Below, in pieces: positions 47,754 through 61,982 of a DNA stretch of 64,000 nucleotides (positions within the stretch are counted from its first letter, which is position 1; each line of letters begins with the position of its first letter). The DNA comes from Allium sativum (taxonomy: Eukaryota > Streptophyta > Magnoliopsida > Asparagales > Amaryllidaceae): assembly GCA_030737875.1 (NCBI GenBank), contig CM060918.1, positions 774,622,552 to 774,686,551 on the forward strand, in the 5' to 3' direction. The notes beneath the pieces were generated by a model. That model was not told the DNA's origin and searched no databases. It saw nothing but the letters and a program-made list of their open reading frames with translations. The position numbers and the translations under genes are program-made.

Positions 47754-48336
47754 TTAACAACTACATTCGATACACAAAACAAACCCACTGAACATAACTA
47801 ACTTATGTGTATCGGAGTTAATTGCTTTGTACCTTCTACCAAGGATACATACTGCTTCTGAAACCACAGAATAATGATTTAGAAACAGTTTTTAACAGCA
47901 ATTCTCAAATGACAAAAAAATCGTGTTAAATGTTGAAAAAAAATCAACAAAAATGTTCTGAATATAAATCTGAAAAGGCCATCAAAATAGGAGCGAAAGA
48001 CAAAATGATTAATCAAAACATATGAATGATATTATTCATTTGAACTATGCATCCAATCATCATATGACCTACAAAAGAAAAAAAGAGAAACAGAAAGTTC
48101 ATGATTTGAAATAAAACGACCTCATAGAGAAGATTAGAATTGTTCAACACGGATTTATCTTCAGATATATGCTTGTCTAAACGTTTAATCATCAGTCAAC
48201 TGAACACTGATCAAAATTAATTACTTAAAAAAACGAAATAAATGGCTCAGAATATGGGTGGTGATATATCAGAATGGTCGGCAAGGTGATAAATCAAATT
48301 ACCATTACGACGAACGAGACCAATATAATTCTTCAT
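47754..48336 (-). pseudogene. Two-exon gene remnant, paralog A, unit 2 copy
   Basis: Same start, splice sites and frame as 12904-13486. Confidence 0.45.
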
Positions 48337-48505
48337 CGCCAGAAGTTTGAAACAGAAAAATAGATCCAAAATAAAAAAAAGACTGAAAAAAGATGCGAAC
48401 AGATCAATGGAGGAGGCGGGAGTGGAAAAAATGGACGTGTGTTCAGTAAATTTATAGTCGGTGGGGAGGGTTTCAAAGAACGGATCGAGGCTTTGGTGCG
48501 ACTAA

Positions 48506-49602
48506 GGTACCATTTGATTTTCCAACTGGGCAGTTTATGTTCACGTCTGCATCGGACGCGTCAATAGCGGGACCCACGTATTTGCCCCTTCAAGTTGAAC
48601 GGCTCAAAATTTAGCTTTCGCGTCTGACGCTTCGGATGCTTCCGACGCACGTCCGACGCGGCAGATATTTTTTTGCCCTTCATTTTTCTCTCTCCCTATA
48701 TATATTCCACCCATTTCAACACTACATCACCCTATCCACTCTTCGTTTTCCTCCTATTCTTTAACAAATTATGGCAGCTAGTGATGAATCTGGTTGTGAA
48801 GATTTTGAAGATTTGCAACTACTATCACTCCTGGAAGGATATATAACTCCTTACCGATCTGTGAGATATCATATACCAGACTTTAATGACACACAGAATG
48901 AACTGAAGTCAGAAAATGAAATTTTCAACTACTATCACTCTAGTTTGCGTATGACAATTGAAAGAATATTTGGTACTTGGAAGAAAAAATTTGCCATCTT
49001 ACGTAACATGCAGACGTATCCATACCATGTTCTAGTACAAATTGTTACTGCTACAATGGCTATTCACAACTACATCAGAAAATACAACGCTGGCGATCCA
49101 GATTTTATGTCGTATGATGACGACCCTAATTTAGTGCCAGACGAATATCTCGAAGAATATTACAGTATATCAAATCCCGGAAACAGAGATCGAGAACCCG
49201 TTCAAAGAACTAGAACAACATCCACCATGACGGTTATACGAGACAATATACGAAATGAACTAGTTGTCACGGGAATGCATTAAAAAGTTTCATTGTATTC
49301 TGTATTTTATATTAGCATTTTAAATTCTGCAATTTGTATTTCGCAATTATGTAATTTTAATTCTGCAATTCAAATTCTGCAATTTGTATTTTGCAATCTA
49401 CTATTATGTTCAGCAATAAACACACACAAACACAAATAATTAAAAATAATATATACACAAACAATAAAATAATACCTCTGCCCCTTCCAAAATGCCCCTT
49501 TCGTAAAAAAAACACATTCCCCGTTCGCAACAATTCTCCTTCAAATTCCCCTTTCAAATTCCCCTTCCAAATAACCCTTTCCGTTCAAAATCAAATGGAC
49601 CC
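48506..49602 (+). mobile_element. PIF/Harbinger element, unit 2 copy
   Basis: Counterpart of 13656-14752 with the same TAA duplication and termini. Confidence 0.9.
48771..49283 (+). CDS. Truncated Harbinger transposase, unit 2 copy
   Basis: 170 residues, identical in sequence to the frame at 13921-14433, again lacking both catalytic aspartates. Identity here says little about selection, since the whole unit differs by only about 0.1%. Confidence 0.8.
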   Translation: MAASDESGCEDFEDLQLLSLLEGYITPYRSVRYHIPDFNDTQNELKSENEIFNYYHSSLRMTIERIFGTWKKKFAILRNMQTYPYHVLVQIVTATMAIHNYIRKYNAGDPDFMSYDDDPNLVPDEYLEEYYSISNPGNRDREPVQRTRTTSTMTVIRDNIRNELVVTGMH

Positions 49603-51472
49603 TAAATCGCGTACGCTAATTTTGTTAAATGGGCGTTTCCAGTCCAACTAAAATCCACACGCCAAAACAAACAAAAGTCGCTATAAATTTGCTACTATTC
49701 ATTGCACTCGATATCCCCGAAATTGTAAAAGTTTATTATGAATGACAGTAGGAAATCAGTATGTATTTATAGACAGAAAGGAAAAATGTCCTATATATGA
49801 AATTAGAATCCACCCTATAGAAACTAGAACACAACATGCTAACTAAAGTGGATAAACTACATTTTTATTTAACTAAGCTATCCTAAAGTAAATTGATGAA
49901 AGGGAAAATAAGAATACAACTATTGGACGAAGTAGTTGTAGATTAACTCACAAATGTAAAAGAAGAATGATTTATAACTTTCAATCAAATTGCTTAAGTT
50001 TTAAATTCTCGTTGACTTATATTGAAAAACAGAATGTGACTTGAGAAGTAGAGGGGTTTAAAACAATTAGTATCAAAATATTATTAGAACTAACAATATG
50101 TGAATTTGAAAGAAAGTGAATTCAATTCATATAAATTATAACTGAAATTGTTATAATTCAAAACATCTAAGCCTAAAGGGAGTTAAACCGGTAGTATATT
50201 AAAATTTTAAAATGAATAAATCAAATACTAAAGAATTTTTTTTATAGAATCAATATGCAAAGCATAAATTGATTTTATAATAAAAGCAATTATATCATAC
50301 CTAAATTAATGAAATTTAAATTATCCAAGCCTTAAAAAGTTAAACTGTGTTGCAGATTAAATTTACATAATAAATATATGAAATTTGAAATGCAAACTTT
50401 AAAATTTAGAATCAACACCAAGAACACAAAAACTATGGGAAACACATTAGATAAAAATATAATAGAGAAAGCAGGGATCAACATTGCACATGTATATGTT
50501 TAGAAGTCAGCAAAGCACCAAGCCTTAAATCATCAGCAAAACAATTAGAAAACAAAAATTCATATATCTAAAACTCCAAGTTTAATCAAACAACAAAGTA
50601 TAGAAAACTCATAAACAATGACGTGGATAATACAATTTAGTAAATGAAAAGCATACATAAAAGGTAGACGGTAGAGAATCATTAAAATGATATGGAAGCA
50701 TAAAGATACGGTTTCAAAAAGGAATTCTAGTGGAAAAATAAAATATGGATGAAAATTAGTAAAATGAATTTCATAATCATAATCTTCGCATGTAAAACAC
50801 TGAATTCAAATTTACATGCATTGCAATCAGACATGAGCATAACGATGTTACAACCCGAAGTCCCCAAAAACAAAGCTCCACTCTTTCATCAATTGCTACC
50901 ACCTTTGGCCGCGGAAAACCATCTCACTTCGCCAATATGATGTTGACTTGCTGCTTCACCACCATGTCCAGGTGTGGCACTCCAGATCCAACCACATCGA
51001 AGCAGTTCGACTTCAAACTCAAGCTACCCATCCCACAACTCAACACTAATTTGATTATGTTTGCTTAAATTAGGTTATAGAAAAATCTTTTTATATTTTT
51101 ACTAATATCCCCGACCTGTCATGCTTCCTCAATGTCAACACAATGGACCACCACTCCCGCCACCGTCGGAATTTGGCAAAAGCTTCTTACTGCATATTAC
51201 ATATTACATATTACATATAAGCAAATATTTGTATACATTTATTAAAGTTGAAATTATTTCTATAATATACTATATATATAGGCACAACTTTCATGTTGCA
51301 TCTTAGTTCTAATACCTGCAAGAATTCAAGTTATAGAATTTTGAAATTAAAATAAGCTAAAACTTAAGCAACTGTTTACACATGCAGACTGGTACATATG
51401 TTTTCAGTGCTTCATATTCAGCAAACAACAAATGTTGGATTCATATGTGATGTACACATTGTAACAAATAGA

Positions 51473-51475
<3 letters not shown>

Positions 51476-51508
<33 letters not shown>

Positions 51509-51669
51509 TTTTTTTGGCAAAGCCGACGGAGGTTGAATGACCCCCTACCATTTTATTGATATATCAAAGTCAAATACAGTGGTGTACAAAGAAAGAAAAG
51601 ATCAACAAAAAAGAAAAACAGAGGCTATATGGCATACCAATTCCTAAATGAGCTAATACAAACCACATA
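51476..51669 (-). mobile_element. (AT)n tract and LINE-like 3' end, unit 2 copy
   Basis: Counterpart of 16626-16830, with an AT run about 10 bp shorter. Confidence 0.45.
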
Positions 51670-52566
51670 TATACAAAACAAGCAAAGTGCTTAGCCAAGA
51701 ATACCAGGGTCATAAGTATATATATACACATATATAAATATATAACTTGCATCATATAGTATAACCAGTGATCATTTAAATAGAATTTAGAAGTGAGGTT
51801 CACATACTTAAGTGTTCATTGTCTTATATTTCCAAGCATAACGTTATTTAAATAATATCATCTATTTTAGCCATTTAACGTCAACAAATATTCATGGTTT
51901 TTCAATATAAACTCATATGTATATTAACATATATGTTGTCTTAGATTAACATGAAACAATGCAGGGAAATAGGAAGTAAAAAACAGAGGTTGTTTACTCA
52001 CAAAATTTCCACTGTCTTTCACTTATTTAGTTCCAGGCTTTGTTATTTCTTTCTGACATTTTCACCCGAGTTCAAGCTAGATTTTAAACTGAAAATATGG
52101 TGATATGTGTATATATTTATAGATGGCATTCACATATAAACTATTGCTTAGCATAGGCTTCAGATAGGGAGTAGTTTAGGTTGTTTACATGTAATGGAAA
52201 AGAGGTTCTTGGCTGCTGCATTTCATATAATTGAAAGGAGGTGTTGATTAGGCCATTCGCACATTAAATTTATATCAGTATTGTATGCAGACCACCACAC
52301 AAATGCACGTGTTTCATGTACTAAACTGTTTTAAAACGAAACTTTGCCTCCAACTAACTTCAACCTATTTGATTTGCTATGTACTCCATGGAATTCAAAG
52401 TAAAAAACTTAGCTTTTAAGTCCTGCCATTTGCACAAGAATAGATCTGGTATGATGTACACATAAGTAGAGTAATAGGTTGACAATGTTTTGTTTGCAAG
52501 TGGGGAAGGTTATTGGCTGATTTGAAAAGAAGTTACTAAGGATATTCATTTTTCTTCTTACCGACA

Positions 52567-53245
52567 TGTGACAACTGCCCATAACCCCTGCACTAAACAA
52601 GAGGAATAATGCGCTGAAAGGTGTGTCAGGCAGCTATGGACGATCATCAGAGTAGGTAAACAACATCGGAACCTGTCGTAGAACTCACAACACAAGGATA
52701 AAATATAATAGAATATATACAACATGTAATAGTTGTGAAGCATCATATAACAAACTTTTCAAACTTTCACATCTTGAAAGATTACCCCAGCATCATATGA
52801 AATACCAAGTATGTACATAAGGCCACACTACAACACTCGTAGAGAAACTCAAACAGTGGAAACAGAAATACTAGATAGTAGTAAAAGTAATACGCCAATC
52901 CCCTGCTCGCCTTCATACAACAACATCGTCCTCACTAATCACCTGTCACCTGCTACTTAGTCTGCCCATCCACAACCGGATGAACAGCCCAAGGTAATAA
53001 GAGGATACATAAAACCTTGAGTCAGACAACAGTCTTAGTGAGCGATAAAACAACTAACAAACTTCAACAATAAAGTATATGAGCATGGATAGGTAAACAT
53101 ACTAATCTACCCACAACACCAAAGAAGAACTCAACCTTATCTTCCCCACATCAGATAGTGATAGCGTTTATAATAGACAAGTCAACCATTCACCCGTGAA
53201 AACCAAAACACCCATTCAATCATGGTAAGCATTCATAACATCTAG

Positions 53246-53284
<39 letters not shown>

Positions 53285-55440
53285 TGTAAACCATTCTAAT
53301 CGAATACAACATCCCTCAAGCACAAGCCCCAGAGGCCAAAACCAATATCAGACAAACACTCAAGGAACACCTCCTTCGATGTCGGATAACCAACATAAGA
53401 TGGTACAAGCAGAACAAAAAAACCATCTATGACTAACTCTGTCTATCACCGCCAATCTTGCTTAATCGTATGATGACCAACCTTGTCATATGTCAAGGGC
53501 TAATGGTATCCCCGGTTCTATCATAAACTCCATACGCCTTTCAACGATACGTATGTATGTCCAACCTTGACAACTAGGCCTTTCAATGATACCAAAGGTA
53601 CTCGACCTACAACCGGTCTTTTAGACGTCTCTAGTGTTCCACTGCTTCAAGTCTGCTATAACTTACGACAACGATAATCTCTCGGCCTCTGCATATGTAG
53701 TCATCCAACCCGATGACTCTTCATAGATCAAGCAACCTTCTCGAGCAATCCATTATCCACTAACTCACAACCTTTGAGTAGTCACCTCACTCGATTTTAT
53801 AAACCGATCAACGAACACTTTTCAATACTTCGAACCTTCCTCCTTGAATTCACTTCGAAGTTACGCCACCACTTGGCTGCACGGGTTCGGGTACTTCTGC
53901 TCGGATTTTTTTTTGAAAAGCACTTTTCTTCAAATCCGGGTCGTACCCGAAAATATAAATTTTCAGAAAATGACCCTGTGACCGACCCCTGGCCATGTTC
54001 GACTGACCCCTCACTTAGGTGTACGACCGACCTAATCAATCATTACAACAGAGACTGACCCGCCTTGCTCGACCCCCCCTTTTCGTTGACCGACCTGGCT
54101 TCTTCACACCAGATCGACCCAGTTGCTTCATGAAGGACCGACCCACCTTATCCTTGAGGACCGACCCGCCTCACAGCAGCCAATCGACCCAACCTATCCA
54201 CTTCACCTTCATACTTTACGACCAACTTGCTCCAGATCGACCGACCCACTCTAGACCGACCGACCCAGAAGAGGACCGACTAGGCATGGACCGACCCGAC
54301 CCAAAAGTGAGACCGACCCATTCCTGACTTGCTACCCAAGAGATGATTTTGGCTCGACCGACCCGCCATGTTCAACCCACCATGTTCGGCCGATCCACAC
54401 CATGTTCGACCCAAAACCTGCATACTCCAATGCAACTCCAATTTCGACCAAAACTTCGCCAAAGCAATACATTCGACGAAACCAACTCATCTGATTCATC
54501 CAATATGATCACAAGCATGAAATGGAATCAATAATAACACCAATATATCAATTCCATCTACAATAATGTAAGATTCACCAAAATCACCATAAATGTACGT
54601 ATGAACAAAATCATGGATCTAACTTGCATATTCACATGAAATATCATAGAATTTTTCTATCTAAACTTGCTAAATCAGATCATAGGGTGATTTATATGGA
54701 AATGGACTTACCAATGCATAGATTTGTGGAAACATACTTGAAAATAATGAAAAACATGAACAAACACTCATACACTTCATTGAATCCATATGAGAGATGT
54801 AATCCACTCACCGATTCTCCTAAACAAGCAAAAATCAAAGGAATATGAATCCGGACAGCAAGCACTTCGCACTAAACACCTTGATCCGATGAATTCTTGC
54901 CTCAATTGATGTAGATCTAGCCTCCAATGGCGTAGATCTATAGCTTTCCTCCTTGGATTATGATTTTTAATGGTGGAAAGGTGTTAGAGAAGGAGGAGCA
55001 CAAGGCCTCCAAATGAGAGAATGGAAAACTAAAACCATTTCTCATATCCCTTACCCCTTATTTATAGCTTCCACCAACCCACTAATGGAATTCTCCCAAA
55101 CCAGCCCATTAGGCTCCCAAAACTTGGACAGCCAACTGAAAAACCTTAAAACAACGATTTCTACTAAACCGCTGAGCCAAATCTTTAATGTAACCACTCT
55201 ACGGAAAGGCAAACATCAATTCCTTTCCAATAGCACAAGTCTCACCCTATGATTCGACCTGAGTAAAAAGTTACGCCCTGTGCAAGACTTACAAGGGTAA
55301 AATGATCACAAACAAAATCGGTAAAAATTATGTACATGTCTCACATCCCCATAAGAACATATCAAAACATAAGTATAATCCAACCCTCAGGAAAAAATAT
55401 ATTTTACGATCTTCTGATGCGTAAAATGCTGGTTGTTACA
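52567..55440 (-). mobile_element. Probable solo LTR, unit 2 copy
   Basis: Counterpart of 17728-20603 with the same TGTGACAAC and GTTGTTACA ends, the GACCGACCC repeats near 53978-54407, and a shorter TA run at 53248-53282. Confidence 0.5.
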
Positions 55441-56977
55441 TGCCATGTGCACGGTAAGCTATTTGTAGCAGGTGCAAGTTGAGCTACCATTGTTTCGAAT
55501 GAGATACGTGGTTTCTTTAATAATCTACTGCAACATGTTCGGTTAAAGAATGTTAAAACATATTTAAATACAAATAAAATGCTCAAACACAATTTTTAAA
55601 TCTCCTAAAGTGGGTACGCTTCAAAACTCTGTTAATGGCGACAAAGCCAAATTTCTAAATCTTCTATTTCCCTCATCACAGTTCTCGTCCTCCTCCTTCA
55701 ATCACTTCTTCTCCCACCCGATTCTTCTTTCCCCTTTCTTTGGCTTTTCTTTCGGCTACATGGAATTTCTGAATTGTTCACTCACTTTCCAGCTCTTACC
55801 TAGCTTGTCATTTAGATCTTACTCCAAATTGCTCTTTTTTCTTCAATTCGCATCACAAAGCCTCACCCCTCCCCAAAACCTTTACTAATTACTCTTTCTA
55901 CACCGTGGGATGACTCTCTGGCGACTACTTGCTTTCTGCGCTTCCTGGTTTGGCATTGCAGTTGGCTAGTTCTTCAACAGGTGTTCGTCTTCCATTTTCT
56001 GGAAGATTGTCACTAAAGCAAAGCCTCCTTGGATAGTAGTAACTCCTTCAATCTTGAGCTGACTCGCGTTTCGACAAGTGGGTTTGGAAGATTGTCCCTA
56101 TGTTTATGATGGTTCAGTTGGGTTTGTTTGTATTCAATGTTCTCTAAGGATTCGTCTTGTTGGTAGCTTAACGTTATCGGTGATGTGTTTTGTTGGAGTT
56201 TGATGTCTATTGATGTTTTTGGGTGTTATTTATTTTGATTCACTGGAGTACATATGTTTGCCATGTCTTTCCGATAGTAACTACGTGGACCAAGCTCGGT
56301 TTGGTTAGTATGGTGACCTAGATTCTTGTTGCTTCATAGTTTAAATTGCATTACATATGAAGCTTTACAGCTCTCAATTATGCAGTTTATAATTATGGTG
56401 TTTTTCAAAGCCTTCCTTTGCCTTTTGCTTTGTCTTGGCTCCTCACATGGTTATGCAGTGTATGACGATGTTATTTTTCATGTCACAGCGGTAATGGTAT
56501 TCCTCGTGATGGCCTATTCATGTATATATTTGGTTTTTGATCTGCTTCTATTCTTCGTTCAACTGGCATTAATAATTGCTGGTTTGGATAAAGAAATTTC
56601 ATGTGCCATCTACCTCATGACAGTTTATTTCGAGCATGATCGAGCTCTCCACTTCTGAATGTAATACAGGATTTCACTGGTATATCCAACAGATGTACGG
56701 TCATAGCGCGGTGCCACTGCACTGATGTCATCCCTTCAAGTACACAAAGCAGTGTTTTGATATAGGTTGCACAATCTTCAGTACTTGTGCAGTTTATTGT
56801 ATTTATCCTTTATTTTTATTGTATTCAAAATTTAATTGCTTTTCAGCGTGAAGAATTTAATGTAAAATGTAATAAAGTAGTATTGTAAATTAGCAAGCAC
56901 TCGTACTATAATCTAGGATAGATCATATGGACAATCCATAATAAATGTCGTACATAGCGGACGGTTCACTTTAAAAA
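55441..56977 (+). other. Transcript-like region, unit 2 copy
   Basis: Counterpart of 20604-22140; no gene called. Confidence 0.25.
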
Positions 56978-57353
56978 TCGAATTGGTAATCTGACAATCT
57001 GTCACACCCCTATAACCATTGTAATTTTTTTTAAATATTAAGTGTTACGAAACACTATAAAAACCAATCAACTATACCCAAACAAATGCACAAACAACAT
57101 TCATATGTTTATATGTAAATAAAAGTTAAAAAAAATATGCATATGAATTTTACAACAATAAGTATCTTAATTTCTATAATACTCAAATCCAATATTATCT
57201 AATTGAATTGAATTTACAGATATAATCTATAATTACAATTTAAGAAAATCAATCAAAAACCAAAACTTTAAACCTTTTATATTGAACATGAAATTCGCCT
57301 TGAATTCCCAAAAAATAAATTTCACGTACAACATAAAAGGTGTAACGGAAAAT

Positions 57354-57357
<4 letters not shown>

Positions 57358-57391
<34 letters not shown>

Positions 57392-57593
57392 ATGTGTGTG
57401 TGTGTGTGTGTGTGTTTATAATTAATTACTAAGGCTGTTATATCAATAACTATCCTTAATGCAAACACCAACAAAAAAATATCTATCCAACAAATATTTC
57501 TACATATACAAAGAAAAAATATTTGTTGTTCAAATAATTACCAAAAGAGCAATCTAAGTAACATGATGTAAACATACATACATACATACATAC

Positions 57594-57661
<68 letters not shown>

Positions 57662-57890
57662 GTGTATGTGTGTGTGTGTGTGTGTGTGTATGTGTGTGTG
57701 TGTTTATAATTAATTACTAAGGCTGTTATATCAATAACTATCCTTAATGCAAACACCAACAAAAAAATATCTATCCAACAAATATTTCAACATATACAAA
57801 AAAAAAAAAAAATGTTGTTCAAATAATTACCAAAAGAGCAATCTAAGTAACATGATGTATACATTTATATTTATCACACAGCGTTGATTG
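57358..57890. repeat. 272-bp duplication and compound microsatellites, unit 2 copy
   Basis: Same structure as 22521-22990, but AT and GT tract lengths differ by several to many base pairs, the most variable part of the whole duplication. Confidence 0.9.
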
Positions 57891-59282
57891 TACAAGAGCA
57901 AATGAATAATCTATATATCTATTTTGCATTAATTTAGCTATTCGCTCTAACCATCGTCATGGCCAATCAACATAATATCATTTAGTTGCTTTAGCATCTA
58001 ATGTTCATTGCTTTCATTGTTGTTCTTTTCAAAATTACAAAAAACTTTTACACCATAAGATTTCATCAAATCAAATTCTTTTCCTAACAAATTCAGATTT
58101 CCCAATTCTTTTCCTCAAATTATTTCAAGTTTGCCATTAAGCATTAAACTGAAATTTTTGTAATAATCATACTTCATTTGAAGTGGATAAGGTCTCCTTT
58201 CCATTTTAAGAAGCTCTGTTCCTAGTTTGTTAATTTTCATTTAAAACATATATTTTCTCGTTGAATACCAATGTTCTACCTAAGAATTAATTTGTGATGA
58301 CAATATTAAAAAACTAAAAGAGAATGAATTTAAAAGAATATTTATAAAATTAAATCCAAACAAAATAAAACCCAACAATGATTATTGCATTGCATGATAC
58401 TCACCTACATGATAACTGTTTTCATTTTGAATTTCTTTATCTTCTTAAGCTCCACCACGAAGAGTATATTTTCTTTTTTACAAAGTAGCTAGTGCATCAC
58501 TTTTTTTTTTTTTTCATTTCTCAAACATTTAAATTGGTAAAAAATCTGAAAAGTATAAGCTACTTTGAAACAAAAGGTGTCCCACAAAACAAAGTAGAGA
58601 AATCAAGAACATATGAAAACAAAGCAATCATTATGAGTTTAAGTTTGTTTGACTGTTAAAATAATAAAATTTGAAGTATACATATTAATTTGATTATTGC
58701 ACACCAAACTAAAATTAAGAAGTATCAACCTTAAATTGAAAACAAACAAACTAGAAATTAGACTTCTTAAAACAAAAATATCAAATCTACCACGAACAAA
58801 ATCTAATTATTGCTAAATATCAAATTTAGTACTGAACAGAGAGCTTAGTAATTCAAAAAAGAAAACCAAAGAATCAAAATCAGTTAAGAACAATTTGAAT
58901 TGATAAATCTTATAATGCAAACCTTGCTTAAATCCTAAAAAAATCGAATGAAAGCAATGGCACGTCTAATCAAATGCTGAAACAACTAAAAAATCACTAC
59001 TCTGAATGATTATGATCATAATCAAAGCGAATAGCCAAATACGTATAATAAATTTTTTAGTCAACTTATCCAATTCTAGTCGCCCTACCCTTAATTAATT
59101 ATATCAATAATGATTTTTTTATGCACATTTATAGACTATTACTAATTTGTTAAACTATTATTTTTTGAATACATAGTTGCTTCAAACTATTATCCAACTT
59201 GAATTACATAAACTTTTCTATGTAACTCTGCAATTTGCTATTTAATTGTGTCACGCTAAATTAGATGAACATCAGTCGGAAA
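57891..59282. other. AT-rich sequence, unit 2 copy
   Basis: Counterpart of 23050-24440; nothing recognised. Three substitutions noticed. Confidence 0.5.
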
Positions 59283-59662
59283 AAGTATATAAACAACCAA
59301 TGTTTTGCTCAAAATCAATTATTGATAATTGTTTTGTTACATGTCCCTATAGTTGTTAATTATCAATTATAAATCAAACTATTACACTAACAAATCAACC
59401 ACGGATGATTTTTTTTTATGCTAATCAAACTTCAGAACAGATCCTACCTATTAAGAGTTGAAGAAGCATTTGATTATTACATTAACATATCAATCAACTG
59501 ATAATTGTCTTTTTCGAACTACAAGGAACGTTTATTTGCACTCTTCAAGGACTCTACAAACTATACAGCTTTATCAAAAATAATCTAATCTTAGTTGCAC
59601 GATCTAATCCAAAATTTTTGAATTAGCCAGAAAATTTAAACAATTAGTTGATTCACAGTTTT

Positions 59663-59852
59663 AACTCCGCCTGTGTAGTTTTCTATGCAGCCTGTCCCAA
59701 GCCAGGGTAAAGGAGGAGGGTTGTGATAGGCTTGGCGAGCCAACGTAAAAACTTAGCCACTCTTATGGATATGGAACCTTATGATTTTGTGTTCCATATC
59801 TAGCCAACCCCAACTTGTTTGGGATATATGGTTTTGTTGTTGTTGTAGTAGT
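59663..59852 (+). mobile_element. SINE (Au-like), unit 2 copy
   Basis: Counterpart of 24821-25010 with the same 17-bp duplication (59646-59662 and 59853-59869). Confidence 0.8.
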
Positions 59853-60106
59853 AGTTGATTCACAGTTTTGTGTAGTAACATAAATCAGCTAACCTCTAAA
59901 ATTTTGAAAGTAACTGCAAATTCAGCAATCAGTCAATCAACTTCCCATGCAAATTCAATACTTAAAAATTGATATTACTTATAATTCATACTAGAAGTAA
60001 AAAACAACGGAAACTATATTACAACGTATAAACCAATTCATTCTCGTATTACCATTGATATTCAATGCTGGAACACTACATTTGTCTACTGGCGCATGCC
60101 GATGCA

Positions 60107-60717
60107 TTAACCAATAAAATCAACAACTACATTTGACATATTGCTCGAGTGACAAGTTAACAAAACAAAAGCAATAAACAGAACCGACTTAAATTTATTG
60201 GAGTTAATTGTTTTGAAACTTCTACCAAGGATACAGACTGGCTCTAAAACCACAGAATAACGATTTAGAAACAGTTAAATTAATTAATATTCAACAACAA
60301 TTCTCAATTGAAATAAAATTTATGTCAAATGATGAAAAAAAATCAACGAAATGTTCAGAATATAAATCTGAAAAGGCTATCAACTGGGAGCGATAGGGAA
60401 AATGATTAATCAAAACATCCGAAAGATACCAACAAAAGAAAAAAAACAAAAAGAAAAAAAAACAGCAAGTTCATGATTTGAAATAAAACGACCTCATAGA
60501 GAAGATTAGAGTTCAACACGGATTCATCTTCAGATATATGCTTGTCTAATCATTTAATCATCGGTCAATCGAACACTGATTAAAATCGGTTACCAAAAAA
60601 AAAAAAAAAAAAAAAAAAAATAGAGGCTCAGAATATGGGTGGTGATATATCAGAATGGTCAGCAAGGTGATAAATCAAATTACCATTACGACGAACGAGA
60701 CCAATATCAATCTTCAT
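60107..60717 (-). pseudogene. Two-exon gene remnant, paralog B, unit 2 copy
   Basis: Same exons and splice sites as 25265-25871. The intron is 4 bp longer through a poly-A expansion. Confidence 0.45.
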
Positions 60718-60969
60718 TGCCAGAAGTTTAAAACAAAAAAACATATCCAAAAAAGAAACTGAGAAAAGAAGCGAACGGACTAATGGAGGAGGAGGAGGCG
60801 GCGGTGGAGAAACAAAGGTGTGTTGGGCAAATTTATAGCCGGTGGGAAGGGTTTGGAAGCATGGATCGAGGCTTTTGTGTGACTAAATGGATTCCGCTGA
60901 TTTTGTTAAATGGGCTTTTACAGCCAACATCCTCCCACTGAAATCCACGTGCCAAAATTAACATATGTT

Positions 60970-61137
60970 AACATAAAAGTAAACTGCACAGTACATGGTA
61001 TCATGTTTCAACATAAGTTAATTTCAACATAAAAGTAAACTGCACAGTACATGGTATCATGTTTCAACATAAGTTAATTTCAACATAAAAGTAAACTGCA
61101 CAGTACATGGTATCATGTTTCAACATAAGTTAATTTC
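60970..61137 (+). repeat. Minisatellite 3 x 56 bp, unit 2 copy
   Basis: Same copy number and unit as 26124-26291. Confidence 0.95.
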
Positions 61138-61183
61138 CATAAATGTGGAATCCCACAAAATTTTAATTTCAAACTGTAGTACT

Positions 61184-61341
61184 AAAATCTACCAATTCAC
61201 CAAAAAGTTTGTTGCCTCTTGAAATTTGTTTTCTCCTCTGATTACTATTAAACTTTTCTATTAAAATCTACCAATCCACCAAAAAGCTTGTCGCCTCTTA
61301 AAATTTGTTTTCTCCTCTGATTACGATTAAACTTTTCTATT
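61184..61341 (+). repeat. 2 x 79-bp repeat, unit 2 copy
   Basis: Counterpart of 26338-26495, one substitution noticed (GATTACT to GATTACG). Confidence 0.9.
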
Positions 61342-61650
61342 TTTAACCTGCTAAACTCCCCACACATATCGTTGAATTGTCAAAACAAAAACATATGAAT
61401 GAATTGTGCATTTTATACCAATAAACATACACAAAAGCGACAAAAGCAAAATCATTCACAGAAAATTGACATGAACTAAAAAAAAAAGCAACACTTTAAC
61501 TCACCTTAGAAATAGCAGCAACTAAGTCAACAAAATCATGTTCAACTTAATACTTTTATCATTTAAATATCTATGATCTACATAAATTAGCTCAACTATG
61601 TGATAATATATCACCAAAAGTACCAAGTGATAACTAGATTTTAATACGAG

Positions 61651-61806
61651 GATGAGAAAAGAGGGATGAATTGTCTAGATAAAGAACACAAAAGAATCCT
61701 GGATGAGAAAAGAGGGATGAATTGTCTAGCTAAAGAACACAAAAGAATCCCTGATGAAAAAAGAGGGCAGATCAGTTATCTAGCTAAAGAACACAAAAGG
61801 CACCCC
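61651..61806 (+). repeat. Minisatellite 3 x 51 bp, unit 2 copy
   Basis: Counterpart of 26805-26960 with two substitutions (TCTTGG to TCCTGG; AGACACC to AGGCACC). Confidence 0.85.
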
Positions 61807-61923
61807 ATGCGAGAGAACTTTTTTCCACTAAAAATTATGAACATAATATTAAAACACCAAAGTGGCCAAAAATAGCAAATTTAAAAAAGGAATGACACCA
61901 AGATCCTTAAGTAAACAAAATAC

Positions 61924-61982
61924 CTGCAATTGGCAACAACAGAGGCGATCCCTTTCACGCTAAAACCCTCGCAATAAACCAA
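61924..61982 (-). pseudogene. LRR-like exon fragment, unit 2 copy
   Basis: Identical to 27078-27136, with the same splice-like borders. Confidence 0.35.
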
